From contig NC_057790.1 of the NCBI RefSeq assembly GCF_014905175.1, positions 20,052,469 to 20,116,468 of the forward strand: a stretch of 64,000 bases of DNA, given 5' to 3'. The position numbers and the translations under genes were made by a program. Positions 10,627-22,300 of this stretch are shown one piece after another. Source of the DNA: Aphidius gifuensis. Its lineage: Eukaryota; Arthropoda; Insecta; Hymenoptera; Braconidae. The notes under the pieces were generated by a model that was not told the DNA's origin, did not search any database, and was given only the letters and a program-made list of their open reading frames with translations. The first letter of the stretch is position 1. Every line of letters begins with the position of its first letter.

Positions 10627-13600
10627 ATGGGTAGATATCGCAGGTAAGTGTTCTAAATACAAATAAGAAAAAAAAAATTGAATAAAAAAATTTGTATTGT
10701 CAGTGGCGTCTGAAAAACACTTTGAGCGTCGCGTCTTGTTATTCATTCAATATCAATAAATAAAAATTGTTAATAATAACAGCTAATAATTAATAATAAT
10801 ATATTTTTTTATCATAAATTAAATAATAATAATAATTTTGTTATTTTAGTCGTAGTAGAGATCGTGATCGTAGGAGAAGATCAAGAACAAGATCAAGAAG
10901 TAGATCACCAATGCGTGATAGACGTAGTTGGGCAACTGGTAGTTTACGAGATCGTGTTAGTCGTGGTGGTAGACATCAACCAGGTGCAAGTTTACGTAAA
11001 CCAAGATGGGATCTTGGTCGTTTAGAATCATTTAAAAAAGATTTTTATGTACCAAGTGATACAGTTATCAATAGAGATCCAAGAATTATTGAACAATATA
11101 GAAGTGATAAAGAAATCACATTGAGAGGTAAAAATATGCCAAATCCAGTATTTACATTTGAAGAAGCTGGATTTCCTGATTATGTCATGAAAGAAGTCAA
11201 GTAAGTTTATTAATTTTTATTCAAGGTAAACACGTGTTTGTTAATAACAATAATAATAATGATTTAATGTTAAAAATAGACGACAAGGTTTTAAAGAACC
11301 AACATCAATACAAGCACAAGGATGGCCAATAGCATTGAGTGGACGTGATATGGTAGGAATAGCATCAACTGGATCAGGAAAAACATTGTCATATGTATTA
11401 CCAGCAATTGTACATATTAATAATCAACCAAAGTTATTAAGAAAAGATGGTCCAATTGCATTGATATTAGCACCAACAAGAGAACTTGCACAACAAATAC
11501 AACAAGTTGCTGATGATTTTGGACATACATCTGGAATTAGAAATACATGTTTATATGGTGGTGCATCAAAAATAAATCAAGCAAGAGATCTTGATGGTGG
11601 TGTTGAAATAATTATAGCAACACCTGGTAGATTACTTGATTTTTTAGAATCAAATAGAACAAATTTAAAAAGATGTACGTATTTAGTACTTGATGAAGCT
11701 GATCGTATGTTAGATATGGGTTTTGAGCCACAAATAAGAAAAGTTATTGAACAAATTAGACCAGATAGACAAGTACTTATGTGGTCAGCAACATGGCCAA
11801 AAGAAGTACAAGCACTTGCTGAAGATTTTTTAAAAGACTATGCACAAATTAATGTTGGATCATTACAGCTATCAGCAAATCATAATATCCTACAAATTAT
11901 TGATGTTTGTCAAGATTATGAAAAAGAAAATAAGTAATTATATTGTTTTATTTATGTTTTAAATAATATAATATTATTTGGTTATTTATTTATTTTTATA
12001 TTTTTAGATTGAGTACATTGTTGAAAGAAATTATGGCTGAAAATGAAAATAAAACAATTGTTTTTATTGAAACAAAACGTAGAGTTGAAGAAATAACAAG
12101 AAAAATGAAACGTGATGGATGGCCAGCTGTTTGTATTCATGGTGACAAAACCCAACAAGAACGTGATTGGGTTTTACAAGGTAATTAATAATTATTTAAT
12201 AAATAAACAACAACAATAATTAATATAATTTTTTTTTTTACAAATAAAGATTTCAGATCAAGCAAAGCTCCAATTTTAGTTGCAACAGATGTTGCAGCAC
12301 GTGGTCTAGGTAAGCCAAAACAACTCTACCAATTAAAAATTATAAAAAAAAAAAATTTCTCTTTATATTTTTCCAATATAAATTAAACAAATTTAATAAT
12401 TAAAAATAATAATATCATTTGTCGTAACAAATGAAGCATTTAATTAAAAAAAGAATTCAATTGTTGCTACTTTTTTTTTTTTATCTTTTTTTATGTCAAT
12501 TCAATCTACCAATAATAAAAAAAAAATAATAATTACAAACATAATAAAATCTAACGCGACTGGATGTTTGTTTGGATTGCAGAGGCACATTGCGCGCAGG
12601 CCTACGCCGGGTAATGCAAAAACAAATGCAAAAATATACAAATCAACAACAGTGATTTAGTTAATTTTATAAATTTTTATTTATTAATTTATTATTAATA
12701 ATAAATAATATATAAAAATAAGGCTCTTCATTTCTGGTTGGTTTTGTGTTGGATTATCCAGTTTGCATTGTCTGTGGTGATGGCTGCTGCGCCGTGCCTC
12801 ATTGTAAATATTTATGAAAACTAGTAAACTTCATTGGAATTGGTTATTGGTACCAATTGGAAACATAAATATACAATCTGTGTATATGACAATGGGATGA
12901 CAACATTGATTATATATTATCAAGAAAAATATCAATATGAAAAATAATGCTGACTCTCCTTTTTTTGTTTTAAATAAAACAAAAAATAAATAAATTAATT
13001 GATTATATAATAATTAATTAATAATAACTGGAATAAATTAAAGTGAGCATCATTGGTTGGTTCAACATTGTTGGATATGGCGCAAGGCTTTGAGTGACTA
13101 TCTTGATTGACTTTAATCTCGAGATCTACGCACTGCTAGCCGAGCCTGCCTGTGTTTATCTGACAGCTCTTCCAACTCCCTTCTTGCTCGTGTACGTCTT
13201 GATTATGATCATCATTTATTATTGATGATTTAATTATCCTCACCCGACTGATAATTTTTATTTTTTTATTTAATTTTATTCACATTATTTATTTAGTATG
13301 ATTGTTTATATATTTTTTTAATTTTCTATTATGCTTTTTTTGTAGAATCTTTATTAATTTTTTTATATAACTAATTTTATTTTTCATTTTATTAATTGCC
13401 TTTTTTTCATTTTACCAAAAGTTTTAGTCCTATTATTTATTTATTTTTTATTATACAATAATAATAATAATTAAAGGGGTTTTTTTTTTTATTAATGGGA
13501 ATTTTTTTTGTGGTTTTATAAATAATATTTATCTTTTTATTATTTTTTTTTTTTTAGGATAATTATTTGACGGTATAGATGAATTAAAAATAATAAAATT

Positions 13601-14389
13601 ATTCTTTGTTTAATAATTAATCATAATTTAATTTAATTTTTTTTTTTTTAATTTAATATTTAAATGATTTATATTAATATGATATTTCGTAAATTCCAGA
13701 CGTTGAAGATGTCAAGTTTGTTATTAACTTTGACTATCCATCATGTTCAGAAGACTATGTACATCGTATTGGTAGAACTGGTAGAAGAAATTGTACTGGA
13801 ACAGCATATACATTTTTTACACCACAAAATTCAAATAAGGCTAATGATTTAATACAAGTATTGACTGAGGCTAATCAAGTTATTCATCCAAAATTACGAG
13901 AACTTGCTGATAATAGAAGCAATTGTGGTAATGGTGGATTTGGAAGACATCGAGGTAAATTTTTAATACTTGTTTGATGATTATTCATTATTGATATCTT
14001 TATTTATTTTTTTTTTATTAACAGGTGTAAGAAATAAATGGCGTGGACGAGGTGGAGGTGGTGGTGGTGGTGGTCGTGGTGGAGGTGGTTATCCTGGTGG
14101 ACGTGATAGAAGTTTTTCTAGAAGTCGAAGCCGTAGTCGAAGCAGAAGTCGTAGTTACAGTCGTGATAGAAATGGTCGTGGACGTATGAGAAGTTATTCA
14201 CGTAGTTACTCAAGAAGTCGCAGTCCACCACCAATGCATCGTGGAAAATTATCACCAAGTCCTGGTCCAGGTTAATTATCATCAAAACAAAATTAATATA
14301 AATTATTTTTAAATTAAATCAATGTTGTAATAATATTTTTTATTTATTTTTTAGTTATTGGAAAAAGTTATTGGAGCAGTGAAAGATGA
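10627..14389 (+). CDS. DEAD-box RNA helicase, DDX5/DDX17 (p68/Rm62) group, RS/RGG-tailed
   Basis: Eight exons: 10627-10643, 10850-11200, 11280-11933, 12008-12180, 12250-12309, 13700-13954, 14025-14270 and 14355-14389, giving 596 residues. All helicase motifs are visible in order: F and Q motif (GFKEPTSIQAQGWP), motif I ASTGSGKT, Ia PTRELAQQ, Ib TPGR, II DEAD, III SAT, a TIVFIET block, V ATDVAARGL and VI HRIGRTGR. The linker WDLGRLESFKKDFYV and the GRDMVGIA spacing are typical of p68/p72. The N terminus is an RS-rich stretch (RSRDRDRRRR), and the C terminus a glycine run followed by SR dipeptides, unlike the two paralogues downstream. ATP-dependent RNA remodelling in splicing and transcription is known for this group. 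The 1.39-kb intron after ARGL contains a stop-bearing cassette described separately. Confidence 0.9.
12583..12614 (+). other. Candidate premature-stop (poison/alternative terminal) exon in helicase gene 1
   Basis: In the long intron after motif V there is a pyrimidine-rich acceptor ending in GCAG. The following bases, read in the phase left by exon 5, give E-A-H-C-A-Q-A-Y-A-G and then TAA at 12612-12614. A donor-like GTAATG starts at 12611; using it makes a 28-base exon that shifts the frame. The third helicase gene has a matching element in the orthologous intron (33715-33752), which begins with the same residues E-A-H-x-A-Q. Either use would remove motif VI and abolish helicase activity or trigger mRNA decay. 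Confidence 0.45.
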
Positions 14390-15500
14390 TTATCAAATAA
14401 TAATTAAAATACTAAATTGAGCATTTGTGAATTAAGAATTAATAACACTAAAATTAACAATAATGTTATTTTGACAAATCAATAATTCTTAAATAATTTT
14501 TCCATTATGATTATTAATTTAATAATGACAAAACAATACAAATTAACATTTAATAATCATACATAATTATATATATATATTTTTTTTCTTTTCTTTTTTT
14601 TTCAATTCATAAATTAATATTCCTAGTTAATAATAAAATTTAAAATTTATAGATTTTTCATTTTTTTTTTTTTTTTTTGTTTTTTCTACAACAATCATTG
14701 TTAATATTATTATTAATTTTTTTTTTATTTGTTTTCTCGCCAACTGTAAATTTGTCTGTATTTTTTTTTTGATGTTTTTTTTTAGTTTTATATTTGACAA
14801 AATATGTAAGTGTCATTAGATATTAAACAAATAAAATTGAAAAAAAAAAAAAAAACAGTCATCGATTCATTCCTCTATAGAAAATAATATAATTAAGAAA
14901 AATCAACAATGTACAGTATTCAATGTATAAAAACTGTATCAATTAATAAAAAAAAAAAAATTGATTGGCTCAATAATTATATACTTAAATTTTTTTTACA
15001 TAATAATAAAACAATAGCTGTTTTAGATATCATTTTTTTGAAATTTTATAATATTAAATAAACAATTAATAAAATCTTTAAGAATATAATTGTATTTGTA
15101 TTTATAAATATTGTTTAATCATGTATAATTTATTTATTTACTTGTCAATTATAATTCAATTGAATTCAATTAACACGTGTGTTTGTATTGAATATTTTTT
15201 ATTAAATATTGTTGGTATAATTATAATACATTTATAACAAAAAGTATCATGTAAATCTATCTAGAATATATAAATCCCAGGCATCGCGAGGTCAAGGAAA
15301 ATAAAGGGGCAAAATGAAGGGTGTCAGCGCGGGGGTCGATGGTGAATTTTATTTGTGTATATATGTATAGTAGTAGGTATATAATATTGCACACGCAAAA
15401 CTCTGTACATAAAATAAATAAAAAAAAAAAGCGAAAAAGAGAATCCTTTTGATATAAAATAGAGAGGGAGAAGAGGGAGAGAAAGTAGATCGATTTTTAG
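14390..15500. other. 3' flank of helicase gene 1 and upstream region of helicase gene 2
   Basis: AT-rich 3' UTR-like sequence with poly(T) and poly(A) runs to about 15270, then a purine-rich, GC-richer stretch leading into the gene 2 promoter. No coding gene seen. Confidence 0.4.
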
Positions 15501-15728
15501 AGCTAGCTCGTTTATTGGTCAACACATCTCCGGGTTATACACAATACATGTAAAATAATAACACACATATGTAATATAATAGCAGTGATTGGTTGAAAAT
15601 AATCACATGACGTTATTCTAGGTGGGGTCACGTGATCAAATGACGAACGGTAAAATTGTACGAGTCGCTCGTTTCCGTCTTGCCGTCGCCTGTTAGCCAT
15701 TGTCGCCTCTGTACACCGGGTCGTCTTG
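15501..15728 (+). promoter_or_regulatory. Promoter and first non-coding exon of helicase gene 2
   Basis: Compared with its surroundings this is a GC-rich island. It holds inverted CCAAT boxes (ATTGG near 15514 and 15590), an E-box in GGTCACGTGATC (about 15626) and several TGACG half-sites. It ends at a strong donor, CTTG then GTAAGCC, with the exon ending at 15728. The matching acceptor is the TTCACAG before 16004, so 16004-16142 is the second part of the 5' UTR. No ATG-led reading frame lies in it. Confidence 0.55.
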
Positions 15729-16003
15729 GTAAGCCTTTTAATAATTTATTTAATAATAATATAAATATTATTTATTTATAATAAATATACTCCAATAATT
15801 ATAAATATTTGTACTATTTTTTTTTTTATTTATTTAAATTTATTAGCATGAAAAATTGGCACGACAAAAGTCGTATTGATGTTTTTTTTTTTTTTTTTCT
15901 ATTATAATAATTATATGATGAAATAGGTTTTTTTTTTTCTTTTTAAATGTTTAATAAATATGAGTATACTAAAATATATCATGGTCATTGTGTGTGTTCA
16001 CAG

Positions 16004-16142
16004 GTTTGATTGGATTCAACAGAGTTGCTAACGCTTGTTAAATATATTTTATAAAATATATAAACGCAAAAAAGCACAAAATATTTGATAACATATTTTT
16101 CTTTTTTGTGAATTTATAAAAGTTTATAAACGCTGTACTATC
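16004..16142 (+). other. 5' UTR exon of helicase gene 2
   Basis: It starts after a TGTGTGTTCACAG acceptor and runs directly into the start codon at 16143, with no earlier ATG in frame. It pairs with the donor at 15729. Confidence 0.5.
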
Positions 16143-18901
16143 ATGTACACCAACGGTTATGGAAATCCACAAACCTCGTAAGTATTATATGATAAATTTT
16201 TAATCAATAAACATAGTGAAAGAGATAAATTAATTTTATCGTTAAATATATATAATAAAAGAAAGAGAGAAAAAAAAAAAAAAAGAATGACCCATCATGG
16301 CCGGTCGTAGTTGCGAGTTCCGCTGGGGCTCAGCCATCCGCCATTTTGTGTGTACTCAGCTATAATTTTTTTTTTTTTTTTTTATGTTCTCTTTTATTAC
16401 CTTTGTTAAAATCGTAATAATAATAATAATTATTATTATCATAGTTGAATCGTAAAATTTTTAATCAAATCATTGGCATTTGATCAATATAATGTTTGAC
16501 AGTTGATAGGTGACAAATAATTTTTTTATTAAGACTATTATATTGTGATGATAAAAAAAAAATGTTGACACTATTTAAATAATAATTGATTGATTGATTA
16601 TTATTTTTTTTTTCTTTCAAATATAGACCTAGGCAAAACAGTAATTATGGCAACAGGAATAATATGATGGGTGGTACTTATTGGAATAGCCAACAACAAC
16701 AACAATTGGCTAATAATTATAAAGCCAATAAAAATAATCCAAATCAATTAAAAAAATGTCCTGGTGATTTATTAAAAAAACCATCATGGGATATGACAGC
16801 ATTACCAGCAATTGCTAAAAATTTATATGTACCACATCCAAATGTTAGTGCACGTAATGCAAATGACGTAGCACAATATCTTGCTGGAAAAGAAATAACA
16901 GTTAAAGGAAATAATTTACCATTTCCAATTCAAACATTTGAAGAAAGTAATTTTCCTGATTATGTTATGGCTGAAATATGTAAACAAGGCTTTCAAGAAC
17001 CAACAGCAATTCAAGCACAAGGATGGCCAATTGCATTAAGTGGACGTGATATGGTTGGTATTGCACAAACTGGATCTGGAAAAACACTTGCTGTAAGTAT
17101 AATAAAAAGTGATAATGATTTGTTTTGTTATTATTATTAATATGATAAATTGATTGATTGATTTTTTTTGTTTTTAAAATAGTATATATTACCAGCAACA
17201 GTGCATATTAATAATCAACCACGTCTTGCTCGTGGTGAAGGACCAATTGTTCTTGTATTAGCACCAACACGTGAATTAGCACAACAAATACAATCAGTTG
17301 CACGTGATTTTGGTTCATCATCATGTATACGTAATACATGTATATTTGGTGGTTCACCAAAAGGACCACAAGCACGTGATCTTGATCGTGGTGTTGAAAT
17401 ATGTATTGCAACACCTGGTAGACTTATTGATTTTCTTGAAAAAGGTACAACAAATTTACGTAGATGTACATATTTAGTACTTGATGAAGCTGATCGTATG
17501 TTAGATATGGGTTTTGAGCCACAAATTAGAAAAATCATTGAACAAATTAGACCAGATAGACAAGTACTTATGTGGTCAGCAACATGGCCAAAAGAAGTAC
17601 AAGCACTTGCTGAAGATTTTTTAACTGATTATATACAAATTAATATTGGCTCATTAACACTTGCTGCAAATCATAATATACGTCAAATAATTGAAGTATG
17701 TCAAGAGCATGAAAAAGAAGGTAAATTATCTGTATTATTACGTGAATTACGTTGTGAAAGAGGTAATAAAACAATTGTATTTGTTGAAACTAAAAAAAAA
17801 GTTGATGATATTACAAAAGCAATACAACGTGAAGGTTGGTCTGCATTAGCAATACATGGTGATAAATCACAACAAGAACGTGATAATGTATTATCAGAAT
17901 TTAGAAATGGTAAAACAACAATTTTAGTTGCAACAGATGTTGCTGCACGTGGTCTTGATGTTGAAGATGTTAAATATGTTATTAATTATGATTATCCAAA
18001 TAGTTCAGAAGATTATATACATAGAATTGGTAGAACTGGACGTTGTCAAGCAGCTGGTACAGCATATGCATATTTTACACTTAATAATGCACGTCAAGCT
18101 AAAGAATTAATGTCTGTACTTGAAGAAGCTGGACAAGTTGTTAATCCACAATTAATTGAATTGGCTAATTCACAACGTGGACAATTTGGTAAAGGACGTC
18201 AAAGATGGAATACAGTTAGACCAGGTAGTAAAGATAATTCAATGAGTTCAAGTCCACGTAATAATGCAAGTCCAACTGGTGCAAATACATGGCAAAATAA
18301 TCAACAATATCAACAACAAAATTATCATCAAAATCAAATGTCAGAACGTCAACCAATGCAAAGACAACAACAAAATAATTATATGATGAATGGACAATTA
18401 CAACGTTCATATAATTATCAAAATGGTTATCAACAACAACAACAACAAGTACAAGCAGCACAACAACAACAACGTCCAACAAATGGTGCTTATCAACAAA
18501 ATAATTATCATCAATCAGCAAATGGTAATCCAAATTATCAAGCATCACAAGGAGGACCAAGATATCAATCACGTCCAACTGGTGGTTATCAAGGACGTAA
18601 TATGAATCAAGCACCAAGACAACAACAAAATGGTGGTTATTTAACAGCTGCTGTTGCTGCTGCTACACAAAATCCACAAGGATTATATTCATTACCACCA
18701 CCATTTATAATGCCATCAGCACAACATACTAAATCTGGTCCACCAAGTCTTATTAATAGTACTGTTAGTGAAACAGCTTACAATCAAAGAGCACTTGGAC
18801 CACAACAGCTACCAACTTGTGCATATCAAACTGGATATACTAATTATCAAGCTGTTGCACCATATGCATACCAATATCCACCAACGCCAGTTCAACAATA
18901 A
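16143..18901 (+). CDS. DEAD-box RNA helicase, DDX5/DDX17 group, Q/N-rich tail
   Basis: Three coding exons: 16143-16177, 16627-17092 and 17183-18901, giving 739 residues. Motifs: GFQEPTAIQAQGWP, AQTGSGKT, PTRELAQQ, TPGR, DEAD, SAT, TIVFVET, ATDVAARGLDVEDV and HRIGRTGR, all intact. The segment after motif II is almost identical to the two neighbouring paralogues even at the DNA level. Unlike them, the second half is one long exon: the introns before the TIVF block, before EFRN, and after ARGL are missing. The last 200 residues are Gln/Asn/Tyr-rich (PMQRQQQNNY, YQQQQQQVQAAQQQQ), a low-complexity prion-like tail. An intron follows the start (MYTNGYGNPQT) by a few codons. The first intron also has a YY1-like CCGCCATTTTG at about 16339. 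Expected role: nuclear RNA helicase, possibly granule-forming. Confidence 0.9.
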
Positions 18902-19349
18902 TTTTTCAATATCTCTACAAGGTAATTATATAATTCATAAATTTTTTGACATAATTCATGGAAAGAATATATTATCATTTGTGAGTCTATTCCATTTTGT
19001 CGAAAATTTATCAATTTTTTTTTCCTCTTATTCAACAAAAAACAAAAAAAAAAAAAAAAAACTATATACACAACTATGTGTTTATCATAATAATTTCATT
19101 ATAATTATTATTTTTTTTTTCTGATTCAATTCTTAAACTTTAATCTATTCGTATTGTTATTATTAGAAGAAAAAAAAATAATTATATAATAATTTCACGG
19201 TAAATTTAAATATTTGCATGTATTGGAAATGTCTTATTGTTATTAATTTAATTTACAAATCTCATGTCCAATATTTTTTTATATTTTTCATTTTTATTGT
19301 GAAATTTTTTATATAAAATTTTTTTTCTCCTTTTTTTTTTTTTTTTCAT

Positions 19350-19388
<39 letters not shown>

Positions 19389-22300
19389 TATATTTTTTTT
19401 TATGTTGATATCGTTGTAATTTTGCTTATATATATACTGGAATGGTGCGTCATTTTTAAACAAAAAAAAAAAAAAGAAGAATTTAAATAAAACCAGTGGT
19501 TTAAAATAAATATTGTTAATCAATTGATTTATTGATTACTTGAATTTTTTGATATGTCGTAAAAATTTAATAATATTTAATGAAAAAAAAATGCGCCGAT
19601 ATTTAAAGGCACATTCCAGTCGAGTATTTTGACATAAAAAAAAAAACAAATAAAATAGTTGATAGCTCGATAATACGGTATTACGTGAAAAAAATAAAAA
19701 ATTGAAAATTAAAATAATTAAATATATAATATTAATAATCAACCACAATTATATAGTTACAAGTGGTATTCTTTATGTCTAATATCAATTATTAATTAAA
19801 ATATTAATAATAAATAAAAAGTATAATTAGTAATCTCTTTTTGAAAAACAAATTTAAATAAAAAAAAATGTAAAATTTTATCTGTATCTTTTGGAAATGC
19901 ACGAAACATATAGAAGGGGGGTGGGTTAGAGATATAAACCGATAATTTATGATTTAATTTAATCGAATTATTAATGAAATTTAATAAACAAATTAAAAAA
20001 AAAAACAAATCTACATAAATATTTGTGAAGAATAATGCCATTTGCATACAAAAAAAGAAGAAAAAAAAAAAGTGTCTCAACTATGATTATATAAAGTGAA
20101 TATTGATAAATTAATAAACAATGAGAGAAAAAAAAAAAAAAATAAAAAAACAAAATAAAGAGAATTAACAAATGCCTTTTGCACAAATAAAAAAAAGGGG
20201 GGAAAAAGAAAATAATTAACCCTTACGACTAATTTAAAAAAAAGAAAAAAAAAAAAAGACAATTAAACTTTTACCAGTGAGTTTAATAAAATATTAAGTG
20301 TATCACAGTTAATATCAAGTATAATAATAATAGTTTTTTTTTTTTTCAAAATCGTAAGGGATAATAAATTAAACTAAAAAAAAAAAAAAAACGGACGCGT
20401 AGTCCCAATCGTGGCTGTGCTTACCTTATTTTTGTATGGAAAAAATAAATAAATAAAAAAAATAAATAAATAATAATTAAATACGTAAGAGTTAACAATA
20501 CAAATGATGGTTCTTCATTGACGTTTAATACTTCGGGCAATAATGAAGAAAATTAATAAATAAAATATTTAATTATTCAAATATATTTTATTGCAAATGT
20601 TCACAACTGATTAATAATTGCACGCCGGCGTTGCATTAAACTGTGGCCCAATTATTTACAATTTATTAATTAACAATTTAAATATATATATTAAAAATAT
20701 ATATTATTAAAAAAAAATAAAATTCTATTTTTGTTTATTCGTTTATATAAATAATAGTTATTATTATTTTTTTATTTTGAAAAATAAAATAAAAAAACCG
20801 TCAAGACTGATGAATTCATCGTTTGAGTTGAACTTGAAACGTATTTGTACTGATGACTCTTAGGTTGTTTATTAATTCTCTCTTTGTTTGTTTTTTTTTT
20901 TTTTTTTTTTTTTAAATAAATAATTAACTGAATTGATATAAGATTTATTTAAAAAATATTGTCAACTTATGTCAGTTATGATGATGATGTTATCTATGAG
21001 ACTAAGCGTCATGTGCGCAAATTTTTTTTTTTTTTTTCTTTCTACCTTTTTTTGTGATGACAAAAGGATACAAAAGCGTAATTAAAAAAAAAAAAAAAAA
21101 ATATAAAAATAAAGTATGAATTAATGCCTTATTATAAAACATGGAAACCCGCGACCAAACTTAATTAATAATGGAAACTCAATATTTTTTTATTTTTTAA
21201 TTTATTTGTTAAAAGAAAAAACATTTATTATAATGTTTTTTTTACTTTTTTTTTTTTTTGCGGATCTCCAAATGTCAACTTCTTGTGCGTCTGTTTGTCT
21301 ATTTTTACAGAATTTTTTTTCTCTTTTTTTTAAAAAAAAATTTGTCTTGATCTCATTGTGCTGTGTAATTATTAATTTTGTAAATTCGAAATTCGAAATA
21401 ATTTTGTTTAAAATTAATAAATCTGTAAAAAAAAAAAAAGAAGAAAAAAAAGAACAACAGACGCTTGAGATGATTAAAAAATTAAACGAGAAATAAAATT
21501 AAGAATAATAGAAATTGTGTGAAAAAGAAAAAAAAAAAAAAAAGAAATTTGAAATATGGAGGCTACCCGTACATTAGCGTTCGTCTTGATTAAATATTGC
21601 TGGGTAATTAATTTATTTAAATGACAAATAAGTATTAATGATAGACGAATGCGTAGTTCTGTGATATGTAAAAAAAAAAAAAAAAACAAACAAACAAACA
21701 AAAATGTAGCGCATGAAAAAAATAATAATAAATATCGTTGTTTTGCGCCTCATGACTAATGAATAAAAATAGGAGAGACAAAAGTAAATAATTAATTCAA
21801 TTTTATATTGTGTGGTTTTTTAAATACCATATCATTGTAATTAAAAAAATTAAAAATAAAAAAAAAAAAATACATTACGAGTCTCCAAAAGATGTGTATT
21901 TGGTCGTTGACTTCCAATAAGGCCACAAGGAAACCTGGATTTAAAGAAAAAAAAAAAATTAAAACAAAAGTGTAAACCCAAAAAAAAAAAATTTTTAATG
22001 AATAAAAAAAATAATGAATGATTAAATGAAATAATAAAATAAATAAAAAAAAAATCTTGAGTAATTAATTGATTTATTTAAATAAACGGGGCAACGAGTA
22101 CCTCAATCAGCAAATCTGATTGTTTTTTAGATATTAAAAATAATAAAAAAAAAAATTAGTAAATAGTTGATTTATTTTTTTGATGATAAATAAAATAAAT
22201 TAGCACGTGAATTTTGTAATTAATATGGATTTAAAAAAAAGAATGAAAAATATGAAAATGACAGAATAAATAGATAAAAAAATTTAAATGATATTTGAGG

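Noticed and set aside
18216..18617. Long minus-strand frame opposite the helicase gene 2 tail
   Set aside because: It is the shadow of the Gln/Asn codon repeats on the plus strand, giving a low-complexity Val/Asp/Leu product.
19248..20262. Several minus-strand frames rich in Phe and Lys
   Set aside because: They arise from poly(T)/poly(A) tracts; no signal, domain or splice continuity.
21206..21701. Frames on both strands with Phe/Lys runs around 21.2-21.7 kb
   Set aside because: Homopolymer artefacts with no recognisable protein; kept only as part of the unexplained island region.
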